Positions 47,240-55,450 of a DNA stretch of 55,450 bases are shown one piece after another; position 1 is the first letter of the stretch, and every line of letters begins with the position of its first letter. A program made the position numbers and the translations under genes. Source of the stretch: JAFARZ01 sp035651595 (lineage in GTDB: Bacteria > Actinomycetota > Actinomycetes > Streptosporangiales > Streptosporangiaceae); the NCBI GenBank assembly GCA_035651595.1, contig DASRFJ010000245.1, positions 1 through 55,450 on the forward strand. Reading direction: 5' to 3'. The notes below the pieces were generated by a model. It saw only the letters and a program-made list of their open reading frames with translations. It ran no database searches and was not told where the DNA came from.

Positions 47240-48208
47240 TTACGGGGTCAAGACGATCTTGCCGATCTGATCGCCGGCGATCATCGCGGCGAAGCCGTCG
47301 CGGGCCTGGGCCAGCGGCAGCACGCGGTCGATCAGCGGGCGGACGCCGGTCTGCTCGCAGAACCTCGCGACCCGGGCCAGCTGGTCGCGGGTGCCCATCG
47401 TCGAGCCGACCACGGACAACTGGGTGAAGAACACCCGGGTCAGTTCGGCGGGCGGGGCGTCGCCGCTGGTCGCGCCGCAGATCACGATCCGGCCGCCAGG
47501 ACGGAGCGATCTCACCGAGTGTGCCCAGGTCGCCTGGCCCACGCTCTCCATCACGACGTCGACCCGCTCCGGCAGCCGCTCTCCGGTGGCGAACACCCGG
47601 TCCGCGCCGAACTCGCGGGCCCGTTCCCGTTTCGCCTCGCTGCGGCTGGTCGCCCAGATCCGGTAGCCGGCCGCGTGGCCGAGCACGATCAGCGCCGTGG
47701 CCACGCCGCCGCCGACGCCCTGGACGAGCACGGTCGACCCTGGTTCGGCGCCGGACTTCTCGAACAGCATGCGGAAGGCGGTCAGGTACGCGGTCGGCAG
47801 GCATGCCGCCTGCTCGAAGGACAGGGCGGCGGGCTTGGGGACCAGGTTCCGGCGCGGCACCGCGACCCGCTCGGCGAACGTGCCGTCGTGCCGCTCGGAC
47901 AGCAGCGACCGGCGCGGGTCGAGGGTCTCGTCCCCTCCCCCGGCGTCCGGGTCGCCGATCACCGCGTGCACGATGACCTCGTTGCCGTCCGGGTCGATGC
48001 CCGCCGCGTCGCAGCCGAGCACCATCGGCAGCCGGTCGGCCGGCAGCCCGACCCCGCGCAGCGACCAGACGTCGTGATGGTTCAGCGCCGCGGCCCGGAC
48101 CGTCACGGTCACCCAGCCGTCGCGCTGCTTCGGCTCCGGGCGCTCACCCGCCTCGAGCCCGGCCAGCGGATCATCCGCGTCGATACGCGCGGCAGTCACA
48201 GCGAACAC
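47240..48208 (-). CDS. Zinc-type alcohol dehydrogenase/quinone oxidoreductase family
   Basis: A 322-residue medium-chain oxidoreductase. The GroES-like N-terminal half contains AALNHHDVWSLRGVGLP and VLGCDAAGIDPDGNEV; the Rossmann half has VLVQGVGGGVATALIVLGHAAGY and GGRIVICGATSG. Catalytic zinc ligands are only partly preserved (Cys in LGCDAAG but no GHE motif) and the structural-zinc Cys cluster is absent, so it is probably a zinc-free quinone oxidoreductase-like enzyme. GTG start at 48208, 66 bases after the malic enzyme stop on the same strand. Substrate unknown. Confidence 0.83.
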   Translation of the reverse strand: MFAVTAARIDADDPLAGLEAGERPEPKQRDGWVTVTVRAAALNHHDVWSLRGVGLPADRLPMVLGCDAAGIDPDGNEVIVHAVIGDPDAGGGDETLDPRRSLLSERHDGTFAERVAVPRRNLVPKPAALSFEQAACLPTAYLTAFRMLFEKSGAEPGSTVLVQGVGGGVATALIVLGHAAGYRIWATSRSEAKRERAREFGADRVFATGERLPERVDVVMESVGQATWAHSVRSLRPGGRIVICGATSGDAPPAELTRVFFTQLSVVGSTMGTRDQLARVARFCEQTGVRPLIDRVLPLAQARDGFAAMIAGDQIGKIVLTP

Positions 48209-48274
48209 GTCCCCACCCTACGTGCACCCGTTCGCGCCCCGCCCGCGCTCCCCGCCCCGCGACGTCAGGCGGCG

Positions 48275-49429
<1,155 letters not shown>

Positions 49430-49738
49430 GACGGCAACCCCCAAGCTCGTTCTTTCGTTCGAATGGGGCCCACATCGGAAGGTGGCAGCGAGGGCCCGGG
49501 CACGGGGGTTGCCCGTCGCAACATTGTGCCACACCCGTGAGCGAAGCCAGGGGCGCGGCGTTGCCTGGACTGACGAGCGAGGAGCGCAGCGACGAGCGAG
49601 GAGGGAAGGTAATGCCTCTTGGCGCCCCGCCCGCGAGCGAACAAGAATAGAGCGCCGGCGGGGTGTCTGGCGTCGACCACGCGTCTGGTGTAATACTCGT
49701 TCCCTGACAACCAACCTCCCCGCGGCTAGGGAACGGGA
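49430..49738. other. Divergent gene-free region with short repeat
   Basis: These 309 bases separate the malic enzyme and CGNR genes. gacgagcgaggag occurs at 49572-49584 and 49591-49603 as part of a 19-base unit (gacgagcgaggagcgcagc), a repeat style frequent in actinomycete intergenic DNA. Promoters for both genes are presumably here but I cannot place the boxes. No RNA gene is evident. Confidence 0.6.
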
Positions 49739-50245
49739 GTGGACCTCAACTCCTACGCTGAACTCGCGGTACGGCTCGTCAACACGGCCGGCGGCGGCGG
49801 CGAAGAAGGGGACCGGCTAGCGAGCCTGGACGGGCTTCGCGATCTGGTCGCCGACCGGCAGCACCTCAGTAAGGGCATCACCAGGAATGACCTAGAGGCG
49901 CTGCGGGGCTTGCGCACGGAGTTCCGTGCGTTCTTCGAGGCATGCTCTGCCGGAGCCGGCTCGGACGCGGCCGCGATGCTGAATGCCCTGCTTATCCAGC
50001 ACCCGGTGCACCCCCAGCTGTCCGGGCACGACGGGCAGGCCTGGCACGTGCACTACACCGAGAGCGGGTCGGTTGCCGACCGGTACGCGGCCGGCGCGGT
50101 GATGGGGCTGGCGGTCGTGGTGTCGGATCTGGGCGTGGACCGGTTCGGGATATGCCAGGCGCCGGGCTGCGGCGGGGTTTTCATCGACATCGGCACCGAA
50201 CGGGATCGGGTTTACTGCTCGGAGAAATGCGCGAGCAGTACCTAG
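49739..50245 (+). CDS. ABATE/CGNR zinc-finger family protein
   Basis: A 168-residue protein. The N-terminal ABATE-type domain shows LAVRLVNTAGGG, LRDLVADRQHLS and LRTEFRAFFEAC; the C-terminal zinc-binding region is CQAPGCGGVFIDIGTERDRVYCSEKC with four cysteines. Relatives continue CGNR plus a basic tail; here the protein stops at KCASST, so the CGNR signature itself is missing. GTG start after GGGA. A transcription-regulator role is usually assumed for the family. It lies 69 bases before the AAA+ gene. Confidence 0.8.
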   Translation: MDLNSYAELAVRLVNTAGGGGEEGDRLASLDGLRDLVADRQHLSKGITRNDLEALRGLRTEFRAFFEACSAGAGSDAAAMLNALLIQHPVHPQLSGHDGQAWHVHYTESGSVADRYAAGAVMGLAVVVSDLGVDRFGICQAPGCGGVFIDIGTERDRVYCSEKCASST

Positions 50246-50314
50246 CGCTGCTAGGCGCCGCCCGTCAGGCGCTGTTGACCAGCGGCTGATCAGCTAGTTA
50301 CCCTCGCAAATGTC

Positions 50315-51682
50315 ATGTGGGGAACCAGGCTGAAGTCGTTCAATACGGTCGTGCTGCTGCTTTCGGTCGCGATGCTGGCGGCCATGTGGTTCACGCTGCC
50401 GCACATCGCGGTCGCGATCGTCTTCGGCATCATGCTGCTACTCGTGCCGGTGGTCATGTCGATGCGGGACAGCATCAGCCAGACCGACATGGCTAACATG
50501 GCGGCGCGCGGCATCACCCCGGAATACATGCGGTACATCAACTCCATCGACGGCAGCGGCTTGCGCCGGGAGATGGCAGGCGCTGGCCTAGGAACGGTCA
50601 ACCGGCGGCTGGCCAGGCACCCCGCGTTCATCATCGGCTCCCCGGCGACGGGCGGCGGCCGCCGCACAGCGACCCCGGTGCTCGGCTCCTGGGCGGCCGC
50701 GGGATCCCGGCCAGCGACAGCCGCACCGACGCCGCGCGCCAGGTCCGGTCCGGCAAGCGGCCGGCCCGCACCGAAGGGCGGCCGCCGCGTCAGGGAACCC
50801 GAGCCGCTCGGACCGGGAGCGACGGTCACCCTCGTCGAGGAGCGGCGCGCGGCTGGTATCGATGACCTGTTCGAGAAGCTGGACAGGGAGCTGATCGGTC
50901 TCGTCCCGGTGAAGAAGAAGGTCGAGGAGATCGGCTCGCTGCTGCTGGTGGACCGGGTCCGGCAGCGGTTCGGGCTGTCGGCCTCCCGGCCGAACCTGCA
51001 CATGTGCTTCACCGGCGCGCCCGGCACCGGGAAGACCACGGTCGCGATGATGATGGCCGACCTGCTGCACCGCCTCGGCTACCTGGAGCGGGGCCACCTG
51101 GTGCACGCCATGCGCGACGACCTGGTCGGCGAGTACATCGGGCACACCGCGCCGAAGACCAAGGCGGTCCTCGAGCGGGCCATGGGCGGCGTGCTGTTCA
51201 TCGACGAGGCGTACAGCCTTCACCGGGGCGAGGACTCCAAGGACTACGGGCAGGAGTGCATCGACATTCTGCTCCAGGTGATGGAGAACGACAGGGACAA
51301 GCTCGTCGTGATCCTGGCGGGTTATCAAGACCGGATGGATCGCTTCTTCGCGTCCAACCCCGGGATGAGCTCACGGATCGCCCACCATCTGAGCTTCGCC
51401 GAGTACGCGGTGGACGAATTGCTCGCCATCGGCCAGATGATGCTGGACCGCTCCTCCTATTACTTGTCCGACGCGGCCACCACGGCGTTCCGCGACTACC
51501 TCTCCGCCGCGATCGACAGCCCCCGGTTCGCGAATGCGCGCAGCGTCAGAAACGAACTGGAACGGGCCCGGCTACGGCACGCGTACCGGCTTGCCGCCGA
51601 GCCCGAGCACGTCCGGAGCATGGATGACCTCATGCGCCTGGAGGCCGCCGACATTGCGGTAAACGTACCCGGCAGCTTGTGA
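50315..51682 (+). CDS. Membrane-anchored CbbX/EccA-like AAA+ ATPase
   Basis: A 455-residue ATPase. Residues 9-50 form two adjacent membrane helices (VVLLLSVAMLAAMWFTL; IAVAIVFGIMLLLVPVVM); a Pro/Ala/Arg-rich linker runs to about 175; then a CbxX/CfqX-type AAA+ domain. Walker A is GAPGTGKTT with Lys240, Walker B VLFIDEAY with Asp297-Glu298, and MSSRIAHHLSF provides the arginine region. CbbX relatives remodel RuBisCO and EccA works in type VII secretion; neither partner is nearby. The membrane anchor is unusual for the family and suggests action on a membrane-linked complex. Confidence 0.85.
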   Translation: MWGTRLKSFNTVVLLLSVAMLAAMWFTLPHIAVAIVFGIMLLLVPVVMSMRDSISQTDMANMAARGITPEYMRYINSIDGSGLRREMAGAGLGTVNRRLARHPAFIIGSPATGGGRRTATPVLGSWAAAGSRPATAAPTPRARSGPASGRPAPKGGRRVREPEPLGPGATVTLVEERRAAGIDDLFEKLDRELIGLVPVKKKVEEIGSLLLVDRVRQRFGLSASRPNLHMCFTGAPGTGKTTVAMMMADLLHRLGYLERGHLVHAMRDDLVGEYIGHTAPKTKAVLERAMGGVLFIDEAYSLHRGEDSKDYGQECIDILLQVMENDRDKLVVILAGYQDRMDRFFASNPGMSSRIAHHLSFAEYAVDELLAIGQMMLDRSSYYLSDAATTAFRDYLSAAIDSPRFANARSVRNELERARLRHAYRLAAEPEHVRSMDDLMRLEAADIAVNVPGSL

Positions 51683-51711
51683 ACTCATTCACGTGAAGGC
51701 ATTCACAAGCT
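51674..51711 (+). terminator. Hairpin at the AAA+ gene end
   Basis: agcttgtgaa (51674-51683) and ttcacaagct (51702-51711) are exact complements around 18 bases. The left arm includes the stop codon. No T-run follows. The remaining 253 bases before the permease gene are relatively AT-rich (for example gttaatttctattcaca) and probably carry its promoter; nothing else is recognisable there. Confidence 0.6.
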
Positions 51712-51964
51712 CGGCACCGACGTAACATCTCGTTAATTTCTATTCACACCGGACGTTCACCGCATACTGCCTATAACCATGAAGTTTCCAGTACAGGCCT
51801 GTGACCTGCGTTATCAAAACGAATCCGGATGAACACTTCTCAGCTATATCGATGATCTCTACGATGAACTCACTCCACGCATACGAGAAGCTCACCTGAC
51901 CCTTGGGGGGAATCTCGCCACGAGTGACAGCCCCACGGGGCCTCGATCGGAAGAAAGGTCGCTC

Positions 51965-53689
51965 ATGTCTGCTAGCGCGACTACCGGAGCCACGGTCACC
52001 AGACCGGCTGATGTAGGCCTCCGGCGAGAAGTAGGGCTTATCGGCGCCATCTGGGCGTCGGAGGGTTCGATCATCGGCTCCGGCTGGCTGTTCGCATCGC
52101 TGTTCGCCACCCAGGTCGCGGGCGCTGCCGCGATCTACGGATGGCTCATCGGCGGCGCCGCGGTGATGATCCTGGCGCTGGTGCACGCCGAACTGGGCGC
52201 CATGTTCCCGGTGGCCGGCGGGACCGCGCGGTTCCCGCACTATGCGTACGGCGGCATCGCCGGCATCCAGTTCGGCTTCTTCGCCTGGCTGCAGGCCGTC
52301 TGCATCGCTCCGGTCGAGTGCTACGCGGTGCTGCGTTACGCGCACTTCTGGTGGCATTCGATCTTCAATCCGGCGACAGATGTGCCGACCGGTCCTGGCC
52401 TGATCCTCACCGTCGTACTGCTGGCCACCTTCACGATCGTCAACTACTTCGGCATCGGCTGGCTCGCCAGGGTGAACAGCACGATCACCTGGTGGAAGAT
52501 CGCCATCCCGATCATCGCCATCATCGTGCTGCTGACCAAGTGGCACTCCGGCAACTGGAGCGCGGGTGCCCCTGGAACTATCCCGCACCCCGCCACGGCG
52601 GGGCTGACGACCAACGGCTCCGGCGGGTTCGCGCCATTCGGGGCCAAGGGCGTGCTCAACGCGGTGGTCGGCGCCGGCATCGTGTTCTCCTACCTCGGCT
52701 TCGAGCAGGCAGACCAGTTGGCCGGCGAGGTGAAGAACCCGCAGAAGACGCTGCCCCGCGCGATCATCGGCGCGATGACGCTCGGCACGATCATCTACAT
52801 CATGGTCCAGGTCGTGTTCATCGCCGCCATGGCCCCGGGCCAGCTGACCCACGGCTTCCCTGGCATCAGCGACACGAACGTCCTGTCCGGACCCATCGCC
52901 GGCCTGGCCGGCCTGATCGGACTCGGCCTCCTCGCGACGTTGCTGCGGGTCGACGCGTTCGTGTCCCCGTACGGCACCGGACTGATCTACCTGACCGCCA
53001 CCTCCCGGGTCACCTACGGCCTGGCCCGCAACAGGTACATCCCGCAGATCTTCGCGCGGACCGACAAGCGCGGCGTGCCGTGGGTCAGCCTGATCTCCAG
53101 CTTCGTGCTCGGCCTGGTATTCCTGCTGCCGTTCCCGACCTGGCGGAGCATCGTCTCACTGACCACCGGAGCGAGCGTGCTCATGTACATGAGCGCACCG
53201 CTCGCCCTCACCGCGCTCCGCCGGCGGCTGCCAGACGCACCCCGGCCATACCGGCTGCCGGTCTACCACATTATCTGCCCGCTCGCGTTCATCGTCGCCG
53301 GCCTGCTCATCTACTGGTCCGGGTGGGAGGCGCTCTGGAAGCTCGGCATCTGCATCGTCATCGGCTACACGATCATCGGCGTCGCCATGCTCTTCGACGA
53401 GGAGCGGCCGAGGCTGGGCAGGAAGGAGTTTATCGCCGCGTCCTGGCTGCCGGTGTACATCATCGGCATGGGCATCATCTCCTGGCAGGGCCAGTTCTCC
53501 GGCGGGGCGGTCCTGGCGCCAGTGAACACCAACCGCATCCCGCTCTGGACGGACATCGTGGTGGTCGCGGCGTTCTCCGTGGCGATCTACATCTGGGCCT
53601 ACTTCGCGGCGTTGCCGCGTGACGAGATTCAGGCGATCATCGGAGAGCAGGCAGGCTCGGGCGACGACCCGGCGGCGATGGTCGTGTAG
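51965..53689 (+). CDS. APC-superfamily amino acid permease
   Basis: A 574-residue transporter with about twelve membrane helices. REVGLIGAIWASEGSIIGSGWLF carries the unwound helix 1 motif (GSIIGSGW), and FSYLGFEQADQLAGEVKNPQKTLPRAI is the helix 6 signature of the APC family, in the branch with YveA-like aspartate/proton symporters and other acid-amino-acid carriers. AAAGG precedes the ATG. The gene stands alone and ends at a strong terminator. Substrate by family only: an amino acid or similar compound. Confidence 0.88.
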   Translation: MSASATTGATVTRPADVGLRREVGLIGAIWASEGSIIGSGWLFASLFATQVAGAAAIYGWLIGGAAVMILALVHAELGAMFPVAGGTARFPHYAYGGIAGIQFGFFAWLQAVCIAPVECYAVLRYAHFWWHSIFNPATDVPTGPGLILTVVLLATFTIVNYFGIGWLARVNSTITWWKIAIPIIAIIVLLTKWHSGNWSAGAPGTIPHPATAGLTTNGSGGFAPFGAKGVLNAVVGAGIVFSYLGFEQADQLAGEVKNPQKTLPRAIIGAMTLGTIIYIMVQVVFIAAMAPGQLTHGFPGISDTNVLSGPIAGLAGLIGLGLLATLLRVDAFVSPYGTGLIYLTATSRVTYGLARNRYIPQIFARTDKRGVPWVSLISSFVLGLVFLLPFPTWRSIVSLTTGASVLMYMSAPLALTALRRRLPDAPRPYRLPVYHIICPLAFIVAGLLIYWSGWEALWKLGICIVIGYTIIGVAMLFDEERPRLGRKEFIAASWLPVYIIGMGIISWQGQFSGGAVLAPVNTNRIPLWTDIVVVAAFSVAIYIWAYFAALPRDEIQAIIGEQAGSGDDPAAMVV

Positions 53690-53711
53690 TCCGGAGTGGA
53701 GTACGGCCGGA

Positions 53712-53744
53712 CCGGCCCCGCCCTCGTCATCAGGGCGGGGCCGG
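53712..53744. terminator. Strong bidirectional terminator
   Basis: ccggccccgccct (53712-53724) and agggcggggccgg (53732-53744) are exact complements around a seven-base loop. The loop and first arm base contain the sodX stop codon. It lies between the convergent permease and sodX genes and should end both transcripts; TGTGTTT follows on the plus strand. Confidence 0.85.
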
Positions 53745-54050
53745 CCTGTGTTTGTACCCGTGCCGGTACCGCAGCACGACCCGGCCCTCGAGCACCGGCA
53801 CCGGCCCGAAGCGGCGGCTGTCCACCGCGCCCGCCGCGGGGTTGTCCGACGCGAGCCACCAGCCCTCGCCGGGTATCCGGCGGGTTGCCCGCTTGACGAG
53901 CAGCATGTCCGGTTTGCCGGGGTAGCGGGCGATGACGACCTGGCCGGGGCGGACGCGCCGGGTGCGCAGCACGAGCAGCCAGTCCCCCGGGCGCAGCGCG
54001 GGTTCCATGGACCGCTCGGCGACCGCGACTCGGAACAGGGGCCAGCGCAC
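53730..54050 (-). CDS. sodX: Nickel superoxide dismutase maturation protease
   Basis: A 106-residue signal-peptidase-like (S26) serine protease that trims the SodN propeptide so the nickel hook can form. Catalytic Ser14 is in VAERSMEPALRPGDWLLV and Lys53 in DMLLVKRATRR; WWLASDNPAAGAVDSRRFGPVP is the later conserved box. The GTG at 54050 has GGAGGG six bases upstream and gives the normal protein; the longer frame to 54128 runs over the promoter. It is divergent from sodN, 64 bases away. There is no membrane helix, as expected for SodX. Confidence 0.9.
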   Translation of the reverse strand: MRWPLFRVAVAERSMEPALRPGDWLLVLRTRRVRPGQVVIARYPGKPDMLLVKRATRRIPGEGWWLASDNPAAGAVDSRRFGPVPVLEGRVVLRYRHGYKHRPAPP

Positions 54051-54114
54051 GCATCCCTCCAGGGCACAGGGGTAGGGTCGGATAACAGAAAAGCTAACGC
54101 GAGAAAGGGAATCG

Positions 54115-54522
54115 ATGAGGCTGCTCACCCGCCTGCTTGAGCCTAAGGCCGTCGCGCATGCGCACTGCGACCTGCCTTGCGGCGTCTACGACCCGGCGCA
54201 GGCCCGCATCGAGGCGGAATCGGTCAAGGCCATCGCGGAGAAATACCGGGACAATCCAGACCCCGAGTTCAGGAGCCGCGCGATCCTCATCAAGGAGCAG
54301 CGATCCGAACTGGTCAAGCACCACCTGTGGGTGCTGTGGACCGACTACTTCAAGCCGCCGCACTTCGAGAAGTACCCGCAGCTGCACCAGCTGTTCAACG
54401 AGGCCACCAAGCTCGCCGGCGCCAGCGGGACCAAGGGAAGCACCGACGTCGCCAAGGCCGAAGAGCTCCTGGCCAAGATCGAGGAGATCACCAAGATCTT
54501 CTGGGAGACCAAGCAGGGCTAA
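54115..54522 (+). CDS. sodN: Nickel superoxide dismutase
   Basis: A 135-residue cytosolic enzyme that disproportionates superoxide. The propeptide is residues 1-16; cleavage before His17 exposes the nickel hook HCDLPCGVYDP, where His17, Cys18 and Cys22 of the precursor become ligands His1, Cys2 and Cys6. The rest is the four-helix bundle (EKYRDNPDPEFRSRAILIKEQRSELVKHHLWVLWTDYFKPPHF). GAAAGGG precedes the ATG. The divergent sodX supplies the protease. Regulation by nickel is usual, but no operator is evident in the 64-base gap. Confidence 0.95.
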   Translation: MRLLTRLLEPKAVAHAHCDLPCGVYDPAQARIEAESVKAIAEKYRDNPDPEFRSRAILIKEQRSELVKHHLWVLWTDYFKPPHFEKYPQLHQLFNEATKLAGASGTKGSTDVAKAEELLAKIEEITKIFWETKQG

Positions 54523-54531
54523 GCACCTCGG

Positions 54532-54577
54532 ACACGGGCGTTGAGCTGGGATTTCACTCTCGGCTTAACGCCCGTGT
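54532..54577 (+). terminator. Hairpin after sodN
   Basis: acacgggcgtt (54532-54542) and aacgcccgtgt (54567-54577) are exact complements around a 24-base loop, starting nine bases after the sodN stop. No T-run follows. Likely 3' end of the sodN transcript. Confidence 0.65.
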
Positions 54578-54672
54578 GCTATGCCGGACAGCGCGGCGCG
54601 TTAACGCCGGGCGCGATGCGCGGTAGGTTGCTCTCAGGCGGCAGGTGCCCAATGCCTGCCCGGAGGAGTGAC

Positions 54673-55167
54673 GTGACCGAAGACACCGCCGCGACGACGG
54701 CCGTGCCCGGGCCGCGCGACGCGGCTGCCCAGACCAAGCCGGAACGCGAGATGAGCCGGGACCACGTGACGGTGACGATGCCCGCCGAGGGCGCGTACCT
54801 GTCCGTGCTGCGTACGGCGACGGCCGGCCTGGCCGCACGGCTCGATTTCACGCTCGACGAGATCGAGGATCTGCGCATCGCCGTGGACGAGGCGTGCGCG
54901 ATGTTGCTCGCGGAGGCCATCCCAGGCACCAGCCTGAAGTGCGCCTTCGACCTGGACAGCGATCAGATGACGATCACGGTCTCGGTGGTCGCCGCCCAGC
55001 CGCGCGTGCCGGCCAAGGACACGTTCGCCTGGACGGTGCTGAGCGCGCTGGCCGGGACCGTCGACTCGCAGCTCGGCCCGGACGACCAGGTTTCCATCGT
55101 GCTGCGCAAGCGCCGGCAGGCTAACCCGGGGGGATGGCCCACCGCAGGCCCCCGCGAGACCCCGTGA
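54673..55167 (+). CDS. RsbW-like anti-sigma factor
   Basis: A 164-residue ATP-binding protein of the RsbW/SpoIIAB group (GHKL fold) that sequesters a SigB/F-type sigma factor. The body begins HVTVTMPAEGAYLSVLRTATAGLAARLDFTLDEIEDLRIAVDEAC, where the last part is the N box. Later ATP-lid boxes are weak, as is common in actinobacteria. GTG 54673 has GGAGGA six bases upstream; the frame open to 54541 crosses the sodN terminator and is not used. The stop overlaps the sigma factor start (GTGA), which fits partner genes made in equal amounts. Confidence 0.85.
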   Translation: MTEDTAATTAVPGPRDAAAQTKPEREMSRDHVTVTMPAEGAYLSVLRTATAGLAARLDFTLDEIEDLRIAVDEACAMLLAEAIPGTSLKCAFDLDSDQMTITVSVVAAQPRVPAKDTFAWTVLSALAGTVDSQLGPDDQVSIVLRKRRQANPGGWPTAGPRETP

Positions 55168-55450
55168 GCAGCGAGTTCGAGGTCCAGGTGACCGAGGAGT
55201 TTGAGGTAACCCTGCCGCCCCCGGTGCGCACCGATTCCGGCTCGCCGGAGCGGGCCAGGGCGCGGGAGATGTTCGAGCGCCTCGCCACGTTGCCCAAGGA
55301 CGACCCGGAGCGGGCCAGGATCCGCGATTACCTCGTGGAACTGCACCTGCCCCTGGTGGAGTACCTCGCCCGCCGGTTCCGCAACCGCGGGGAATGGCTC
55401 GATGACCTCACCCAGGTCGCGACCATCGGGCTGATCAAGTCCATCGACCG
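55164..55450 (+). CDS. SigB/SigF/SigG-family RNA polymerase sigma factor (partial)
   Basis: The first 95 residues are in the window; the gene runs off the right edge. ARIRDYLVELHLPLVEYLARRF and GEWLDDLTQVATIGLIKSIDR are region 2 of the sigma-70 family in the SigB/F form, with the DLTQVATIGLI core-binding stretch. The acidic N-terminus (SSEFEVQVTEEFEVTLPPP) is less conserved. Coupled by GTGA overlap to the anti-sigma factor that should inhibit it; together a stress or development switch. Confidence 0.9.
   Translation, partial: MSSEFEVQVTEEFEVTLPPPVRTDSGSPERARAREMFERLATLPKDDPERARIRDYLVELHLPLVEYLARRFRNRGEWLDDLTQVATIGLIKSID

Noticed and set aside
50315..51682. RuBisCO activase CbbX in a carbon-fixation locus
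   Set aside because: No RuBisCO or Calvin-cycle genes are in the window and the protein has membrane helices not found in CbbX.

Overview
The window is high-GC (roughly 70%) chromosomal DNA of an actinomycete. The support is a fused actinobacterial 2-oxoglutarate decarboxylase (Kgd) followed by a DUF6104-like protein, nickel superoxide dismutase with its own maturation protease, DUF4097/PadR and CGNR proteins, many GTG/TTG starts, and dense ATGA/GTGA/TTGA gene overlaps. A filamentous soil lineage such as Streptosporangiales or a relative is likely; the genus cannot be read from the sequence.

Layout. 1-360: AT-rich nested inverted repeat, half of a dispersed hairpin, and a 22-bp tandem repeat. 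361-4117: phosphoesterase, small membrane protein, NYN nuclease-like protein, SppA-type protease, flavin reductase. 4100-15714: a divergent metabolic locus. On the minus strand lie an ammonia-lyase homologue lacking the MIO-forming tripeptide, an enolase-superfamily enzyme, a beta-hydroxyacid dehydrogenase, an iron-type alcohol dehydrogenase and HutI; on the plus strand lies a complete oligopeptide-type ABC importer with fused ATPases. 15809-18311: VIT-family transporter, rhomboid-like protein, CoA-binding protein and a broken amidohydrolase. 18552-24320: glycosyltransferase, methyltransferase, alpha/alpha-toroid protein and methyltransferase next to a NarL-type two-component system. 24386-26384: aminotransferase and omega-amidase-like pair. 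26517-27796: a DUF559 gene bracketed by two related hairpins. 27899-31102: large membrane-anchored beta-propeller-like protein.

31739-35689: kgd, overlapping a DUF6104 gene. 35986-37922: DUF4097 protein and a PadR regulator with a long coiled coil. 38152-46960: a sugar locus with two LacI-type operators, GH3, binding protein, two permeases and GH31 alpha-xylosidase, probably for xyloglucan oligosaccharides, without its own ATPase or regulator. 47240-55450: quinone-oxidoreductase-like enzyme, malic enzyme, CGNR protein, membrane-anchored CbbX-type AAA+, APC permease, divergent sodX/sodN, anti-sigma factor and the start of a SigB/F-type sigma factor.

The most unusual signals are: (1) a dispersed hairpin family (core attgcggacacttaccc and its complement), with three full and several partial copies in 55 kb; (2) a second kind of hairpin flanking the DUF559 gene; (3) the MIO-less lyase homologue in a peptide-importer/HutI locus without urocanase; (4) GC-rich hairpin elements at gene junctions, translated into protein ends; (5) two same-strand gene pairs in which the upstream frame runs far into the downstream gene.
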